From CAXTKD01 sp964244885 (lineage in GTDB: Bacteria > Pseudomonadota > Alphaproteobacteria > Sphingomonadales > Sphingomonadaceae): a stretch of 64,000 nt of DNA. Where the stretch lies: positions 34,633-98,632 of the forward strand of contig CAXTKD010000013.1 of the NCBI GenBank assembly GCA_964244885.1. The letters are read 5' to 3'. The notes beneath the pieces were generated by a model that had not been told where the DNA came from, did not search any database, and saw nothing but the letters and a program-made list of their open reading frames with translations. Positions 18,107 to 26,210 of this stretch are shown one piece after another; positions within the stretch are counted from its first letter, which is position 1; every line of letters starts with the position of its first letter. The translations under genes and the position numbers were made by a program.

Positions 18107-19318
18107 TCAGGCCAGCGCCGCCTTCAGGTCGTCGACCAGATCGGTCTTCTCCCAGGGGAAGAAGTCGCCTTCCGGCTTGCGGCCGAAATGGCCGTAGGCG
18201 GCGGTCTTCTGGTAGATCGGCTTGTTGAGCTGGAGGTGGGTGCGGATGCCGCGCGGGGTCAGGCCGCCGAGCTTCGGGATGCTCATGATCGCCTCTTCGA
18301 TCTTGTCGTCGCCGACCGTGCCGGTGTCGTGCGTGTCGACATAGAGCGACAGCGGCTTCGACACGCCGATGGCGTAGGCGAGCTGGATCGTGCAGCGCTG
18401 GGCGAGGCCGGCGGCGACGATGTTCTTCGCCAGATAGCGCGTGATGTAGGCGGCCGAGCGGTCGACCTTGGTCGGGTCCTTGCCGCTGAACGCGCCGCCG
18501 CCGTGCGGGGCGGCGCCGCCGTAGGTGTCGACGATGATCTTGCGGCCGGTGAGGCCGGCGTCGCCATCGGGGCCGCCGATCTCGAACGAGCCGGTCGGGT
18601 TGATGTGATATTCGGTTGCGTCGGACAGCAGCGCGGCCGGCAGGATGTCGGCGACGACGCCCTTCACATAGGCGTGGAGCTCGGCTTCCTTGTCGCCCTC
18701 GTCATAGCCCTTGCCGTGCTGGGTCGAGACGACGATGGCGGTGCAGGCGACGGCCTTGCTGCCTTCGTAGCGCAGCGTCACCTGGCTCTTGGCGTCGGGC
18801 TCGAGGAAGGGTGCTGCGCCGGAGTGGCGGTCGGCGGCCATGCGCTCGAGGATCTTGTGGCTGTAATAGAGCGTCGCCGGCATCAGGTCAGGCGTGTCGT
18901 CGGCGGCATAGCCGAACATGATGCCCTGGTCGCCCGCGCCCTCGTCCTTGTTGCCGCCGGCATCGACGCCCTGCGCGATGTGCGCCGACTGCGGGTGGAG
19001 GTTGTTCTCGAAGCGGAAGCTCTCCCAGTGGAAGCCCTCCTGCTCGTAGCCGATGCGCTTGACGGTGGCGCGGACGGTCGCCTCGACCTCGTCCCGGACG
19101 CCCGGCGCCCAGTTGCCGGCCTCGTCCATGATGCCGCGCCCACGAATCTCGCCCGCCAGCACCACGAGCTGCGTCGTCGTCAGAGTCTCGCAGGCGATGC
19201 GCGCTTCCGGGTCCTTGGACAGGAACAGGTCGACGATCGCGTCCGAAATCTGGTCCGAAACCTTGTCCGGATGGCCTTCGGAAACCGACTCGGACGTGAA
19301 GAGATAGGAGGCGCGCAT
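18107..19318 (-). CDS. metK: S-adenosylmethionine synthetase
   Basis: Makes SAM from methionine and ATP. Its 403 residues carry the N-terminal ATP/methionine region SVSEGHPDKVSDQISDAIVD, the phosphate-binding motif GAGDQGIMFGYA and the metal-binding GGGAFSGKDPTKVDRSAAY loop. It is a cytoplasmic tetramer. ATG 19318 has GAGGG five bases upstream. A 77-base leader separates it from the lnt stop and contains a 7-bp hairpin. SAM demand links it loosely to the neighbouring RNA methyltransferases. Confidence 0.97.
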   Translation of the reverse strand: MRASYLFTSESVSEGHPDKVSDQISDAIVDLFLSKDPEARIACETLTTTQLVVLAGEIRGRGIMDEAGNWAPGVRDEVEATVRATVKRIGYEQEGFHWESFRFENNLHPQSAHIAQGVDAGGNKDEGAGDQGIMFGYAADDTPDLMPATLYYSHKILERMAADRHSGAAPFLEPDAKSQVTLRYEGSKAVACTAIVVSTQHGKGYDEGDKEAELHAYVKGVVADILPAALLSDATEYHINPTGSFEIGGPDGDAGLTGRKIIVDTYGGAAPHGGGAFSGKDPTKVDRSAAYITRYLAKNIVAAGLAQRCTIQLAYAIGVSKPLSLYVDTHDTGTVGDDKIEEAIMSIPKLGGLTPRGIRTHLQLNKPIYQKTAAYGHFGRKPEGDFFPWEKTDLVDDLKAALA

Positions 19319-19342
19319 GAAGACCCTCGATTGTCAGGAATG

Positions 19343-19369
19343 GCGCCGCTTTAGCTGCGGGCGCGGCGC
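19343..19369 (-). other. Hairpin in the metK leader
   Basis: On the transcript GCGCCGC pairs with GCGGCGC around a 13-base loop containing GCUAAA. It lies between lnt and metK, 24 bases before the metK ATG. It could be a processing site or leader control element; it does not match any SAM riboswitch class that I could lay out by eye. Confidence 0.4.
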
Positions 19370-19395
19370 GCGGCAAGGTTCATATAAAGCTTTGT

Positions 19396-20925
19396 TTATG
19401 TCCGCCTGCGGTAGCCGAAGCAGGCGCCGGCGAGCAGGATCAGCGCGAGGCCGACCGGGATGCCCTCGCCGCCCATCGCGAAGGGCGTCGGCGGCAGCGC
19501 GCCGGGGAGCATGACGCTGAGCGACCCCGCCTTGCCGCGGCCTAATGTGGCGCGAACCACGCCGTGCGCGTCGATCAGCGCTGAGACGCCAGTCGGCGTG
19601 GCGCGCGCCACGGGCAGGCCTTCCTCGATCGCGCGCAGGCGCGCCTGCGCGAGGTGCATCCACGCGCCGGCGTCCGAGAACCACGCGTCGTTCGAGGCGT
19701 TGAGCAGCCAGGCCGGGCGATCGGCGCGGTCGACGACGTGGCCGGAGGCGATCACCTCGTAGCAGATCAGCGGGCCGACCGGCGGATAGCCCGGCAAGCG
19801 CAGCGTGCGGGGGCCGGGCCCCGGCCAGAAGTCGATGCCGCCGGGCACGAGACGCGACACGCCGAGCGGCTCGAGGATCGGGCGAAGCGGCAGGTATTCG
19901 CCGTACGGCACCAGCCGCGACTTGTCGTAGCGGCCCAGCAGCCTTGCCCGCGGCGACAGCACGAAGACCGAGTTGCGCGCGCCGATGGCGTGGCCCCGCG
20001 AATCGCGGATCGCCTTCAGCCCACCGGTCAGCAGCAGCGAGCCCGCCGGGAGCTGCCGAGCCAACACCGCCCGCGCCTCCGGCTCCTCCTCGAGAAGATT
20101 GGGGACCGCCGCCTCGGGCCACAGCAGCAGCCCCGGTCCTTTCGCCAGCGCGGCCGCGCTCAGATCGATATAGCGCTGGAGGTGGGCCGCCTCCTGGCTC
20201 TCGTCCCACTTGTCGCTCTGGCTGATATTGGCCTGGACGATATCGAGCCGCGCCGTCGTGTCGGCGACCCGGGCGTTGGCGAGGTAGAGCTGCCCGCCCA
20301 TGCCGGTCAGCGCGATCAGAGCGACGATCGTCGCGCCGGCGCGCTGGCGGCCCTCCAGCCACAGCGCGACGGCGCAGCCCGCCAGCACCATCAGCCCCGA
20401 CAGCCCGAGCGCGCCGATCGCGGCGCCGGCCTGCGCCACCCCCGCCAGCGGCAGCCAGACGACGCCGAGCGGGTTCCACGGGAAGCCGCCGAACAGATAG
20501 CCGCGCAGCCATTCGGCGAGCATCCAGCCGCCGGCGAGCGCCAGCGACCGGCTGAGCGGCGTCCAGCCGAGCTGCCACGCGATGCCGGCGGCGGCGGACG
20601 CATAGCCCGCCATCAGCATGGCGAGCAGCGCGACCGCGACCCAGCCGAGCCACGCCGGCATCGCCGCCTGGAAGGTGAAGGCGAGCGCGATCCAGCGCAG
20701 GCCGAACAGCATGTGGCCGAAACCGAACCACCAGCCGATCGCCAGCGCCGACCGCAGGCGGGGGGCGGCCGGAATCAGCAGCGCAAGCGCGGCGAAGGCG
20801 AGGATCGTCAACGGCCACAGCGTATAGGGCTCGAACCCAAGCGCGCTTGCGACGCCCGCGGCGAACGCCAGCCCCATGCGCTGCACAGGCAGACGGGTCG
20901 CCAGCCAGTGCGAGATCACCGCCAC
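19396..20925 (-). CDS. lnt: Apolipoprotein N-acyltransferase
   Basis: Inner-membrane enzyme adding the third acyl chain to lipoproteins. The N-terminal half has about six hydrophobic segments; the periplasmic carbon-nitrogen-hydrolase domain carries the Glu-Lys-Cys triad as Glu271 (LLWPEAAVP), Lys335 (YDKSRLVPYGEYLPL) and Cys388 (LICYEVIASG), with a final C-terminal membrane helix. The GTG at 20925 is chosen because SD GGGAG, four to five bases upstream, is inside the neighbouring repeat; further upstream codons only translate the repeat. Length 509 is normal. Confidence 0.94.
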   Translation of the reverse strand: MAVISHWLATRLPVQRMGLAFAAGVASALGFEPYTLWPLTILAFAALALLIPAAPRLRSALAIGWWFGFGHMLFGLRWIALAFTFQAAMPAWLGWVAVALLAMLMAGYASAAAGIAWQLGWTPLSRSLALAGGWMLAEWLRGYLFGGFPWNPLGVVWLPLAGVAQAGAAIGALGLSGLMVLAGCAVALWLEGRQRAGATIVALIALTGMGGQLYLANARVADTTARLDIVQANISQSDKWDESQEAAHLQRYIDLSAAALAKGPGLLLWPEAAVPNLLEEEPEARAVLARQLPAGSLLLTGGLKAIRDSRGHAIGARNSVFVLSPRARLLGRYDKSRLVPYGEYLPLRPILEPLGVSRLVPGGIDFWPGPGPRTLRLPGYPPVGPLICYEVIASGHVVDRADRPAWLLNASNDAWFSDAGAWMHLAQARLRAIEEGLPVARATPTGVSALIDAHGVVRATLGRGKAGSLSVMLPGALPPTPFAMGGEGIPVGLALILLAGACFGYRRRT

Positions 20926-20930
20926 ACCGG

Positions 20931-21074
20931 CTCCCTCTCCCTGGAGGGGAGAGGGCGACTCGCGATAGCGAGCGGGGAGAGGGTGGTCGCAGGAGGGAAC
21001 GCCGAGTTCCACGCGGCGACCACCCTCTCCCTCCCGCTACGCGGGCCCCTCCCTCTCCCCTCCAGGGAGAGGGG
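20931..21074. repeat. Palindromic repeat, family B, copy 2
   Basis: Arms CTCCCTCTCCCTGGAGGGGAGAGGG and CCCTCTCCCCTCCAGGGAGAGGGG, plus internal GAGGGTGGTCGC/GCGACCACCCTC and GCGACTCGC..GCGAGCGGGG parts. It lies between corC and lnt and its left end supplies the lnt ribosome-binding site. Confidence 0.9.
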
Positions 21075-21097
21075 ATGCCGATGCGAACCAATCAACC

Positions 21098-22009
21098 TCA
21101 CGCCCCTGCGGGCTCGGCGCGTTCGGCGGGCGGGTGGATGCGCAGGCGGGCGATGCGGCGGGTGTCGCCGTCGATCACCTCGAAGCGCCAGCCGTTGTCG
21201 TGGACGATCGTCTCGCCGATCGCCGGCACCCGCCCCGCGAGCAGCGCGACCAGGCCGCCCAGCGTGTCGACATCGTCGTTCTCGTCGGACAGCGGCTGGC
21301 CGATCGCCGCCTCCAGGTCGGTGACGTCGACCCGCGCGTCGGCTTCGTAGAGATCGTCGCCGAGCGCCATCAGGCCCTCGGTCTCCTCGTCATGCTCGTC
21401 CTCGATGTCGCCGACGATCGCTTCCAGCAGGTCCTCGATGGTGACGATGCCGTCGGTGCCGCCGAACTCGTCGATGACGATCGCCATGTGGGTGCGCTCG
21501 ATCCGCATCCGCGCGAGGAGATCGAGCACCCCCATCGAGGCGGGGACGAACAGCACCGGGCGCAGGAAGTCGGCGATGTCGGTGTCGGCGGGCGCGACCT
21601 CGGCGATGCCGGCGAGCGGCGCGACCACCGCGTAGACGTCCTTGATGTGGACCATGCCGACGACGTGGTCGAGATCCTCTTCGAACACCGGAACGCGGCT
21701 GTGGCCGGCTTCCGCGAAAAGCTCGACCAGCGCCTCGAAGCTCGCCGCCTTGTCGAAGGCGACGATGTCGGCGCGCGGCACCATCACGTCGTCGACCCGC
21801 GCATTGCCGAAATCGAGCAGGTTGCGGAGCATCGTCCGCTCGGTCGCCGACAAATCGTCGGCGCTCTCGGCGTCGCCCTTGTGGTCCTCGATCGCCTCCT
21901 CGATCTGGTCGCGAAGAGTCGCGTCGGGATCGCGCCCGAGGAGCAGCGTGCGCAGCCAGCGCCAGGCGGCGTGGAGCGCATTTTCGGTGGTACTGGAACC
22001 GTCAGCCAT
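21098..22009 (-). CDS. corC: CorC/HlyC-type CBS-domain protein
   Basis: 303-residue cytosolic relative of magnesium/cobalt efflux proteins. Two CBS domains span about residues 75-205 (starting near VDDVMVPRADIVAF and containing AIVIDEFGGTDGIVTIEDLLE), followed by the CorC_HlyC domain (about 215-295). There are no membrane segments, matching the short CorC class rather than the DUF21-containing class. Its ATG overlaps the ybeY stop by one base. The conserved ybeY-corC-lnt neighbourhood supports the call; the exact ion role in alphaproteobacteria is uncertain. Confidence 0.92.
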   Translation of the reverse strand: MADGSSTTENALHAAWRWLRTLLLGRDPDATLRDQIEEAIEDHKGDAESADDLSATERTMLRNLLDFGNARVDDVMVPRADIVAFDKAASFEALVELFAEAGHSRVPVFEEDLDHVVGMVHIKDVYAVVAPLAGIAEVAPADTDIADFLRPVLFVPASMGVLDLLARMRIERTHMAIVIDEFGGTDGIVTIEDLLEAIVGDIEDEHDEETEGLMALGDDLYEADARVDVTDLEAAIGQPLSDENDDVDTLGGLVALLAGRVPAIGETIVHDNGWRFEVIDGDTRRIARLRIHPPAERAEPAGA

Positions 22010-22518
22010 CAGGATTCGCGCACCATATAGGGGTCCGGAAGCCCGAGGCGCTCCAGCACCGTGCGCTCGAGCCGCTCCATGCGCTCGGCCTCGTCGTCGC
22101 GTTCATGATCGTAGCCTAGCAGGTGGAGCGTTCCGTGGACAATCAGGTGAGTCGCATGGTCGGCGAGGCTCGAGCCCTTCTCGGCCGCCTCGGCGGCGCA
22201 GGTCTCGGCGGCGAGGACGATGTCGCCGAGCAATTGCTCGCCGTCGTCGTTCGACAGCGCCTCGATGAGGTCGGCCTGCACCATCGGGAAGGACAGCACG
22301 TTGGTCGGCTTGTCCTTCTGGCGGTACTGCCGGTTGAGCGTCCGAACCTCGGCATCGTCGGCGAAACGCACCGAAACCTCGACGTCATAGCCCGCCTTGT
22401 CGAGCCGGGCGTATTGCGTGGAGGCGAGCGCGGCGGCGACGGCGGCGGCGGCGAGCGCTTGCCAGTCGGCGGATGGCCATAGGCCGGAGGCGACGGCGGT
22501 TTCAACGACGAGGGGCAT
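22009..22518 (-). CDS. ybeY: Endoribonuclease YbeY
   Basis: Zinc-dependent endoribonuclease needed for 16S rRNA 3'-end maturation and 70S quality control. The zinc motif is complete: His128, His132 and His138 in HGTLHLLGYDH, preceded by the family segment TNVLSFP (72-78). The length is 169 residues. It lies between phoH and corC on the minus strand as in many proteobacteria, and overlaps corC by a single base (TGATG). Confidence 0.96.
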   Translation of the reverse strand: MPLVVETAVASGLWPSADWQALAAAAVAAALASTQYARLDKAGYDVEVSVRFADDAEVRTLNRQYRQKDKPTNVLSFPMVQADLIEALSNDDGEQLLGDIVLAAETCAAEAAEKGSSLADHATHLIVHGTLHLLGYDHERDDEAERMERLERTVLERLGLPDPYMVRES

Positions 22519-22535
22519 CAGGCGGCTCGGCTGTT

Positions 22536-22627
22536 CCCCACCCCAACCCCTCCCCTGAAGGAGAGGGGCTTTCGGGCCGTGCGTGGCATGAAGCCCCTCT
22601 CCTTCAGGGGAGGGGTTTGGGGTGGGG
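22536..22627. repeat. Palindromic repeat, family A, copy 4
   Basis: Arms CCCCACCCCAACCCCTCCCCTGAAGGAGAGGGG and CCCCTCTCCTTCAGGGGAGGGGTTTGGGGTGGGG form a near-perfect 30-bp inverted repeat. It fills most of the gap between phoH and ybeY inside a co-oriented gene run. Confidence 0.92.
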
Positions 22628-22650
22628 ACAGCGCCGGGATCATGCGCACT

Positions 22651-23655
22651 TCAACGCCCCGAGTCGAGCGGGCCGTCGTAGGCTTCGACGATGCGTCCGA
22701 CGATCGGGTGGCGCACGACTTCGGCCGCCGAGAAGCGCAAGGTCGCGATGCCTTGGACATCCTCCAGCTTCTCGACCGCGTCGGCGAGGCCGGAGCGGGT
22801 TTGCGGCGGCAGGTCGACCTGGTTGGGATCGCCGCAGATCACCATCCGCGACCCTTGCCCGAAGCGCGTCAGCACCATCTTCATCTGGAGCGGCGTGGTG
22901 TTCTGCGCCTCGTCCAGGATGACAAAGGCGTTGGCGAGCGTCCGCCCGCGCATGAAGGCCAGGGGCGCGATCTCGATCTCGCCGCTGGCGATCCGGCGCT
23001 CGACCTGCTCGACCGGCAGCATGTCGTGGAGCGCGTCGTAGAGCGGGCGGAGATAGGGATCGACCTTCTCGCGCATGTCGCCCGGCAGGAAGCCCAGCCG
23101 CTCGCCCGCCTCGACCGCGGGGCGGGAGAGTATCAGCCGGTCGACCGAGCCGGCGACGAGCTGGCTCACCGCCTGCGCCACCGCGAGATAGGTCTTGCCG
23201 GTGCCCGCCGGCCCCAATGCGAAGATGATGTCGGCCTGGCCCAGCGCCTCGATGTAACGGATCTGCGTCGGCGAGCGCGCGACGATGGTCTTGCGCTTGG
23301 TGCGGATCATCGCCGGCTGGCTGCTGCCGTCCTCGGCCTTGACCAGACCTTCCAAGGACGGGTCGGCGCTGATCGCCACCGCGCCCTCGACATCGCCGAC
23401 GTCGATCGTCTGCCCCTGCGCCAGCCGGTTGTAGAGCCCGGTCAGCACATCGCGCGCCCGCGCCGCGGCCTCCGCCTCGCCCTCCACCGACAGCCGGTTG
23501 CCGCGCGCCGCGATATAGACGCCGAGCTTGTTCTCCAGCGCGATGAGGTTCTGGTCGTACTGCCCGAACAGCAGGCCCAGAAGCTGCGGCCGGTCGAACT
23601 CGATCTCAAGCCGGACGCGCTCGTCGGCGGCGGCGGTAACGGGCTTTCGCGCCAT
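22651..23655 (-). CDS. PhoH-like ATPase
   Basis: 334-residue cytoplasmic P-loop ATPase. An N-terminal KH-like region (about 15-85) precedes the PhoH core with Walker A GPAGTGKT at 148-155 and Walker B FVILDEAQN around 248-256. Family members are linked to RNA metabolism, and the adjacency to ybeY is widely conserved, but the molecular substrate is not established. The start ATG is at 23655, three bases after the antitoxin stop, so read-through from the toxin-antitoxin promoter may contribute. Confidence 0.95.
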   Translation of the reverse strand: MARKPVTAAADERVRLEIEFDRPQLLGLLFGQYDQNLIALENKLGVYIAARGNRLSVEGEAEAAARARDVLTGLYNRLAQGQTIDVGDVEGAVAISADPSLEGLVKAEDGSSQPAMIRTKRKTIVARSPTQIRYIEALGQADIIFALGPAGTGKTYLAVAQAVSQLVAGSVDRLILSRPAVEAGERLGFLPGDMREKVDPYLRPLYDALHDMLPVEQVERRIASGEIEIAPLAFMRGRTLANAFVILDEAQNTTPLQMKMVLTRFGQGSRMVICGDPNQVDLPPQTRSGLADAVEKLEDVQGIATLRFSAAEVVRHPIVGRIVEAYDGPLDSGR

Positions 23656-23658
23656 GGG

Positions 23659-23955
23659 TTAGACCAGCTCCACCTTGAGTTTGCGGCCGACGGTGCGGGC
23701 TGCTCTCGCCAGCGTATCGAGGGTCACGTTATGATCCTCCGGGTCAAGGACCCGGTCCAGCTGGGTCCGGCTGGTATGCATTTGCTGCGCCATCGCCACC
23801 TTGCTGAGCTTCTTCGTGCTCATGGCTTCGCGTAGTTTAAGCGCGATGACGCGCTTGATGGCTGCCGCTGTAACCTCTTCTCGAATTCCCTGCTCTTCGA
23901 GAAAGTCGTCCAGCGACGTGAGCTCCTCGGGATCGCGGAACTTCGCCTTTTCCAT
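23659..23955 (-). CDS. XRE-family antitoxin, HigA-like
   Basis: 98-residue helix-turn-helix protein, likely antitoxin and autorepressor of the toxin encoded just upstream. The DNA-binding part is about residues 45-98, with MAQQMHTSRTQLDRVLDP as the helix-turn-helix, and an acidic N-terminal segment probably wraps the toxin. The ATG at 23955 is chosen because SD GGAGG (23962-23966) lies six bases before it and overlaps the toxin's last codons. Toxin-first order is the higBA arrangement. The pair sits between miaB and phoH, which are neighbours in many relatives. Confidence 0.85.
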   Translation of the reverse strand: MEKAKFRDPEELTSLDDFLEEQGIREEVTAAAIKRVIALKLREAMSTKKLSKVAMAQQMHTSRTQLDRVLDPEDHNVTLDTLARAARTVGRKLKVELV

Positions 23956-23961
23956 GACTGG

Positions 23962-23966
23962 CCTCC
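23962..23966 (-). promoter_or_regulatory. Ribosome-binding site of the antitoxin
   Basis: GGAGG six bases before the antitoxin ATG, placed at the toxin stop codon. It supports translational coupling and excludes the longer upstream starts. Confidence 0.8.
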
Positions 23967-24301
23967 TAGCCATATTCTCCCTTGCGCCGCTCGGCGAGCT
24001 CGATCTCGGCAGGCGGGATGCGCGGCGTCTTCTTGATGAAAGCGTTGACGACAATCAAAAACCTGGATGACGAATGAAAGAAATAAATGAGGCGGGCCTC
24101 ATTTCCGGACGGCAAGGAACTTCGCAGCTCCCACAGTCCGTTCCGGATCGGCTTACAAAGCGGCGGTCCCATCGGATAACCGAGCTGCAACGCCAGCAAA
24201 TCCTCACCGAGAACCTTTCGATCACGTTCCGGCAGATTCCTGACAAAATCCAGAACAATCTCGTTTCCCGTCGGCGTCTTGTAAAACCGGACGTTCAGCA
24301 C
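23966..24301 (-). CDS. HigB/Gp49-like toxin of a type II toxin-antitoxin pair
   Basis: 111-residue RelE-superfamily protein of the phage-derived Gp49/HigB group, expected to cleave mRNA on the ribosome. Family features are LWELRSSLPSGNEARLIYFF in the centre and NAFIKKTPRIPPAEIELAER at the C-terminus. GTG 24301 is chosen because GGAGG (24310-24314) lies eight bases before it; an in-frame TTG at 24316 would start inside that site. Base composition around 24040-24410 is clearly richer in A/T than neighbouring genes, consistent with acquisition by transfer. Confidence 0.85.
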   Translation of the reverse strand: MLNVRFYKTPTGNEIVLDFVRNLPERDRKVLGEDLLALQLGYPMGPPLCKPIRNGLWELRSSLPSGNEARLIYFFHSSSRFLIVVNAFIKKTPRIPPAEIELAERRKGEYG

Positions 24302-24376
24302 GGATAAATCCTCCAAATTCGACTAAGCCCACTTAAAATCTTTCATAAAACGACGGCTAACGCGAACGCGTATGTG

Positions 24377-24386
24377 CCATATATGG
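24377..24386. promoter_or_regulatory. Possible operator palindrome of the toxin-antitoxin promoter
   Basis: CCATATATGG, a perfect 10-base palindrome in the AT-rich region upstream of the toxin start. XRE antitoxins commonly bind such palindromes to repress their own promoter. No binding evidence is available from sequence alone. Confidence 0.35.
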
Positions 24387-24411
24387 TCCATTCCGTCAAT
24401 CAAGATTGCGC

Positions 24412-25743
24412 CTACGCCGCGATCTTTTCCGCCAGCGCGCCTTCGAGGCTGTTGGGCCCGGCGCTCAGGATATCGCAGGAGACGAGGTCGCCGATCGAAA
24501 GGCCTGGCGCGGAGACGTAGACCGACTGGAGCCACGGCGACTTGCCGATGAGCTGCCCCGGCCGCCGCCCGGCGCGCTCAAGCAGCACATCGACGCGCTT
24601 GCCCACCGTCGTATCGTTGAAGCGCTGCGACTGGCGCGCGATCTCCGCCTGCAGCCGTTGCAGGCGCTCGTCCATGATCTCGGGCTCGATCTGATCCTCC
24701 ATGGTCGCCGCCGGGGTGCCGGGACGGGGCGAATATTTGAACGAATAGGCCTGCGCGTAGCCGACCGTCTCGACGATCCCGAGCGTCTCGGCGAAGTCCG
24801 CCTCGGTCTCGCCGGGGAAGCCGACGATGAAGTCGCCCGACAGCGCGATGTCGGGCCTCGCGGCGCGCAGGCGATCGAGGATGGCGAGATAGGATTCGAC
24901 GCTGTGCGAGCGGTTCATCCGCTTCAGGATGCGGTTCGAGCCCGACTGCACCGGCAGGTGAAGATAGGGCATCAGCTGCGGCAGGTCGGCATGCGCCTCG
25001 AACAGGTCGTCGGCCATGTCGTTCGGGTGCGATGTCGTGAAGCGCAGCCGGATATGCCGGTCGAGCGCGGCGATCCGGCGGAGGAGCCCGGCGAGCGTCA
25101 CGTTCCGGCCCGCCTCGTCGGTCCCATGGAAGGCGTTGACGTTCTGGCCGAGCAGGGTGAGCTCGCGCGCCCCGCCCTCGATCAAAGTCCGCGCCTCGGC
25201 GACGAGGTCGGCGACCGGGCGCGAGACTTCGGCGCCGCGCGTGTATGGCACGACGCAATAGGTGCAGAACTTGTCGCAGCCCTCCTGGACGGTCAGGAAG
25301 GCGCTCGGGCTCGAACGGCGGTTGCGGCGGGGCAGCGCGTCGAACTTCGAGTTCGCCGGCATCTCGGTATCGACCGCCGCGCCGTGCGCCGCGGCGGCGA
25401 TCATCGCCGGTAGCCGGTGGTAGGCCTGCGGGCCGACGACGATGTCGACCGACGGCGCGCGCCGCACGATCTCGGCGCCCTCGGCCTGGGCGACGCAGCC
25501 CGCGACCACGACCATCGGCTTCCGCCCCAGCGTCCGCTTTTTCAGGCGGCCGATGTCCGAATAGACCTTCTCCGCCGCCTTCTCGCGGATGTGGCAGGTA
25601 TTGAGCACGACAAGATCGGCGGTCTCGGCGCTCGCCGCCTCCGACAGGCCGCCCTCGGCGAGCATTTCGCCCATCCGCTCGGAATCGTAGACGTTCATCT
25701 GGCAGCCGAACGTCTTGACGAAATAGCTCTGGGGAGCGGTCAC
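24412..25743 (-). CDS. miaB: tRNA-2-methylthio-N6-dimethylallyladenosine synthase
   Basis: Radical SAM methylthiotransferase acting on i6A37 of tRNAs reading UNN codons. The N-terminal UPF0004 domain binds one 4Fe-4S cluster through Cys14, Cys50 and Cys83. The radical SAM cluster cysteines are Cys156, Cys160 and Cys163 (GCDKFCTYC). A C-terminal TRAM domain follows (about 375-440). The length, 443 residues, is standard. The start is GTG at 25743 in a GTGA overlap with the fur stop, so fur and miaB are translationally coupled. Confidence 0.97.
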   Translation of the reverse strand: MTAPQSYFVKTFGCQMNVYDSERMGEMLAEGGLSEAASAETADLVVLNTCHIREKAAEKVYSDIGRLKKRTLGRKPMVVVAGCVAQAEGAEIVRRAPSVDIVVGPQAYHRLPAMIAAAAHGAAVDTEMPANSKFDALPRRNRRSSPSAFLTVQEGCDKFCTYCVVPYTRGAEVSRPVADLVAEARTLIEGGARELTLLGQNVNAFHGTDEAGRNVTLAGLLRRIAALDRHIRLRFTTSHPNDMADDLFEAHADLPQLMPYLHLPVQSGSNRILKRMNRSHSVESYLAILDRLRAARPDIALSGDFIVGFPGETEADFAETLGIVETVGYAQAYSFKYSPRPGTPAATMEDQIEPEIMDERLQRLQAEIARQSQRFNDTTVGKRVDVLLERAGRRPGQLIGKSPWLQSVYVSAPGLSIGDLVSCDILSAGPNSLEGALAEKIAA

Positions 25744-26156
25744 GCCTTTACCGGCACCGCATAGAGCTCCATCCGGTGATCGACGAGCTTGAAGCCGAGG
25801 CGCGCCGCGATCTTCCGTTGCAGCTCCTCGAGCTCGGCGTCGTGGAACTCGACGACCTTGCCCGATTCGATGTCGATCAGATGGTCGTGGTGCTCGTCGT
25901 TGACCGCCTCGTAGCGCGAGCGGCCGTCACGGAAGTCGTGGCGCTCCAGGATCCCGGCCTCCTCGAACAGCCGGACGGTGCGATAGACGGTGGCGATCGA
26001 GATGTGCGGATCGATCGCGGCGGAGCGGCGGTGCAGCTCCTCGACATCGGGATGATCGTCGGCGTCGGACAGGACCTTGGCGACGACTCGCCGCTGGTCG
26101 GTGATCCTCAAGCCCCGTTCGGCGCAGAGCGCCGCGATGTCGATCTTCCCGGTCAT
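25740..26156 (-). CDS. fur: Fur-family transcriptional regulator
   Basis: 138-residue metal-responsive repressor. The winged-helix DNA-binding domain covers about 1-85 with helix SIATVYRTVRLFEEAG, and the dimerisation/metal domain includes the histidine cluster EHHDHLIDIESG and VVEFHDAELEE. The CxxC structural zinc motifs of E. coli Fur are absent, as in several alphaproteobacterial Fur/Mur proteins, so the regulatory metal (iron or manganese) cannot be decided. It overlaps miaB by four bases. No Fur box was identified in the window. Confidence 0.93.
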   Translation of the reverse strand: MTGKIDIAALCAERGLRITDQRRVVAKVLSDADDHPDVEELHRRSAAIDPHISIATVYRTVRLFEEAGILERHDFRDGRSRYEAVNDEHHDHLIDIESGKVVEFHDAELEELQRKIAARLGFKLVDHRMELYAVPVKA

Positions 26157-26175
26157 CGGGTGATTTTAGGGAGAC

Positions 26176-26202
26176 GGCGGGCGCGGGGCAACCGCGCCCG
26201 CC
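26176..26202 (-). terminator. Terminator-like hairpin after mucR
   Basis: Perfect 11-bp stem GGCGGGCGCGG/CCGCGCCCGCC with a 5-base loop, eight bases beyond the mucR stop. There is no strong T-run, so it may act as a weak terminator or 3'-end stabiliser between mucR and fur. Confidence 0.6.
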
Positions 26203-26210
26203 GACTATTA

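Noticed and set aside
19319..19395. SAM riboswitch upstream of metK
   Set aside because: The leader has a hairpin but no arrangement matching SAM-I, SAM-II or SAM/SAH cores could be laid out by eye, so it is listed only as an unassigned structure.
24302..24316. TTG start for the toxin
   Set aside because: The TTG overlaps the GGAGG ribosome-binding site that serves the GTG at 24301.
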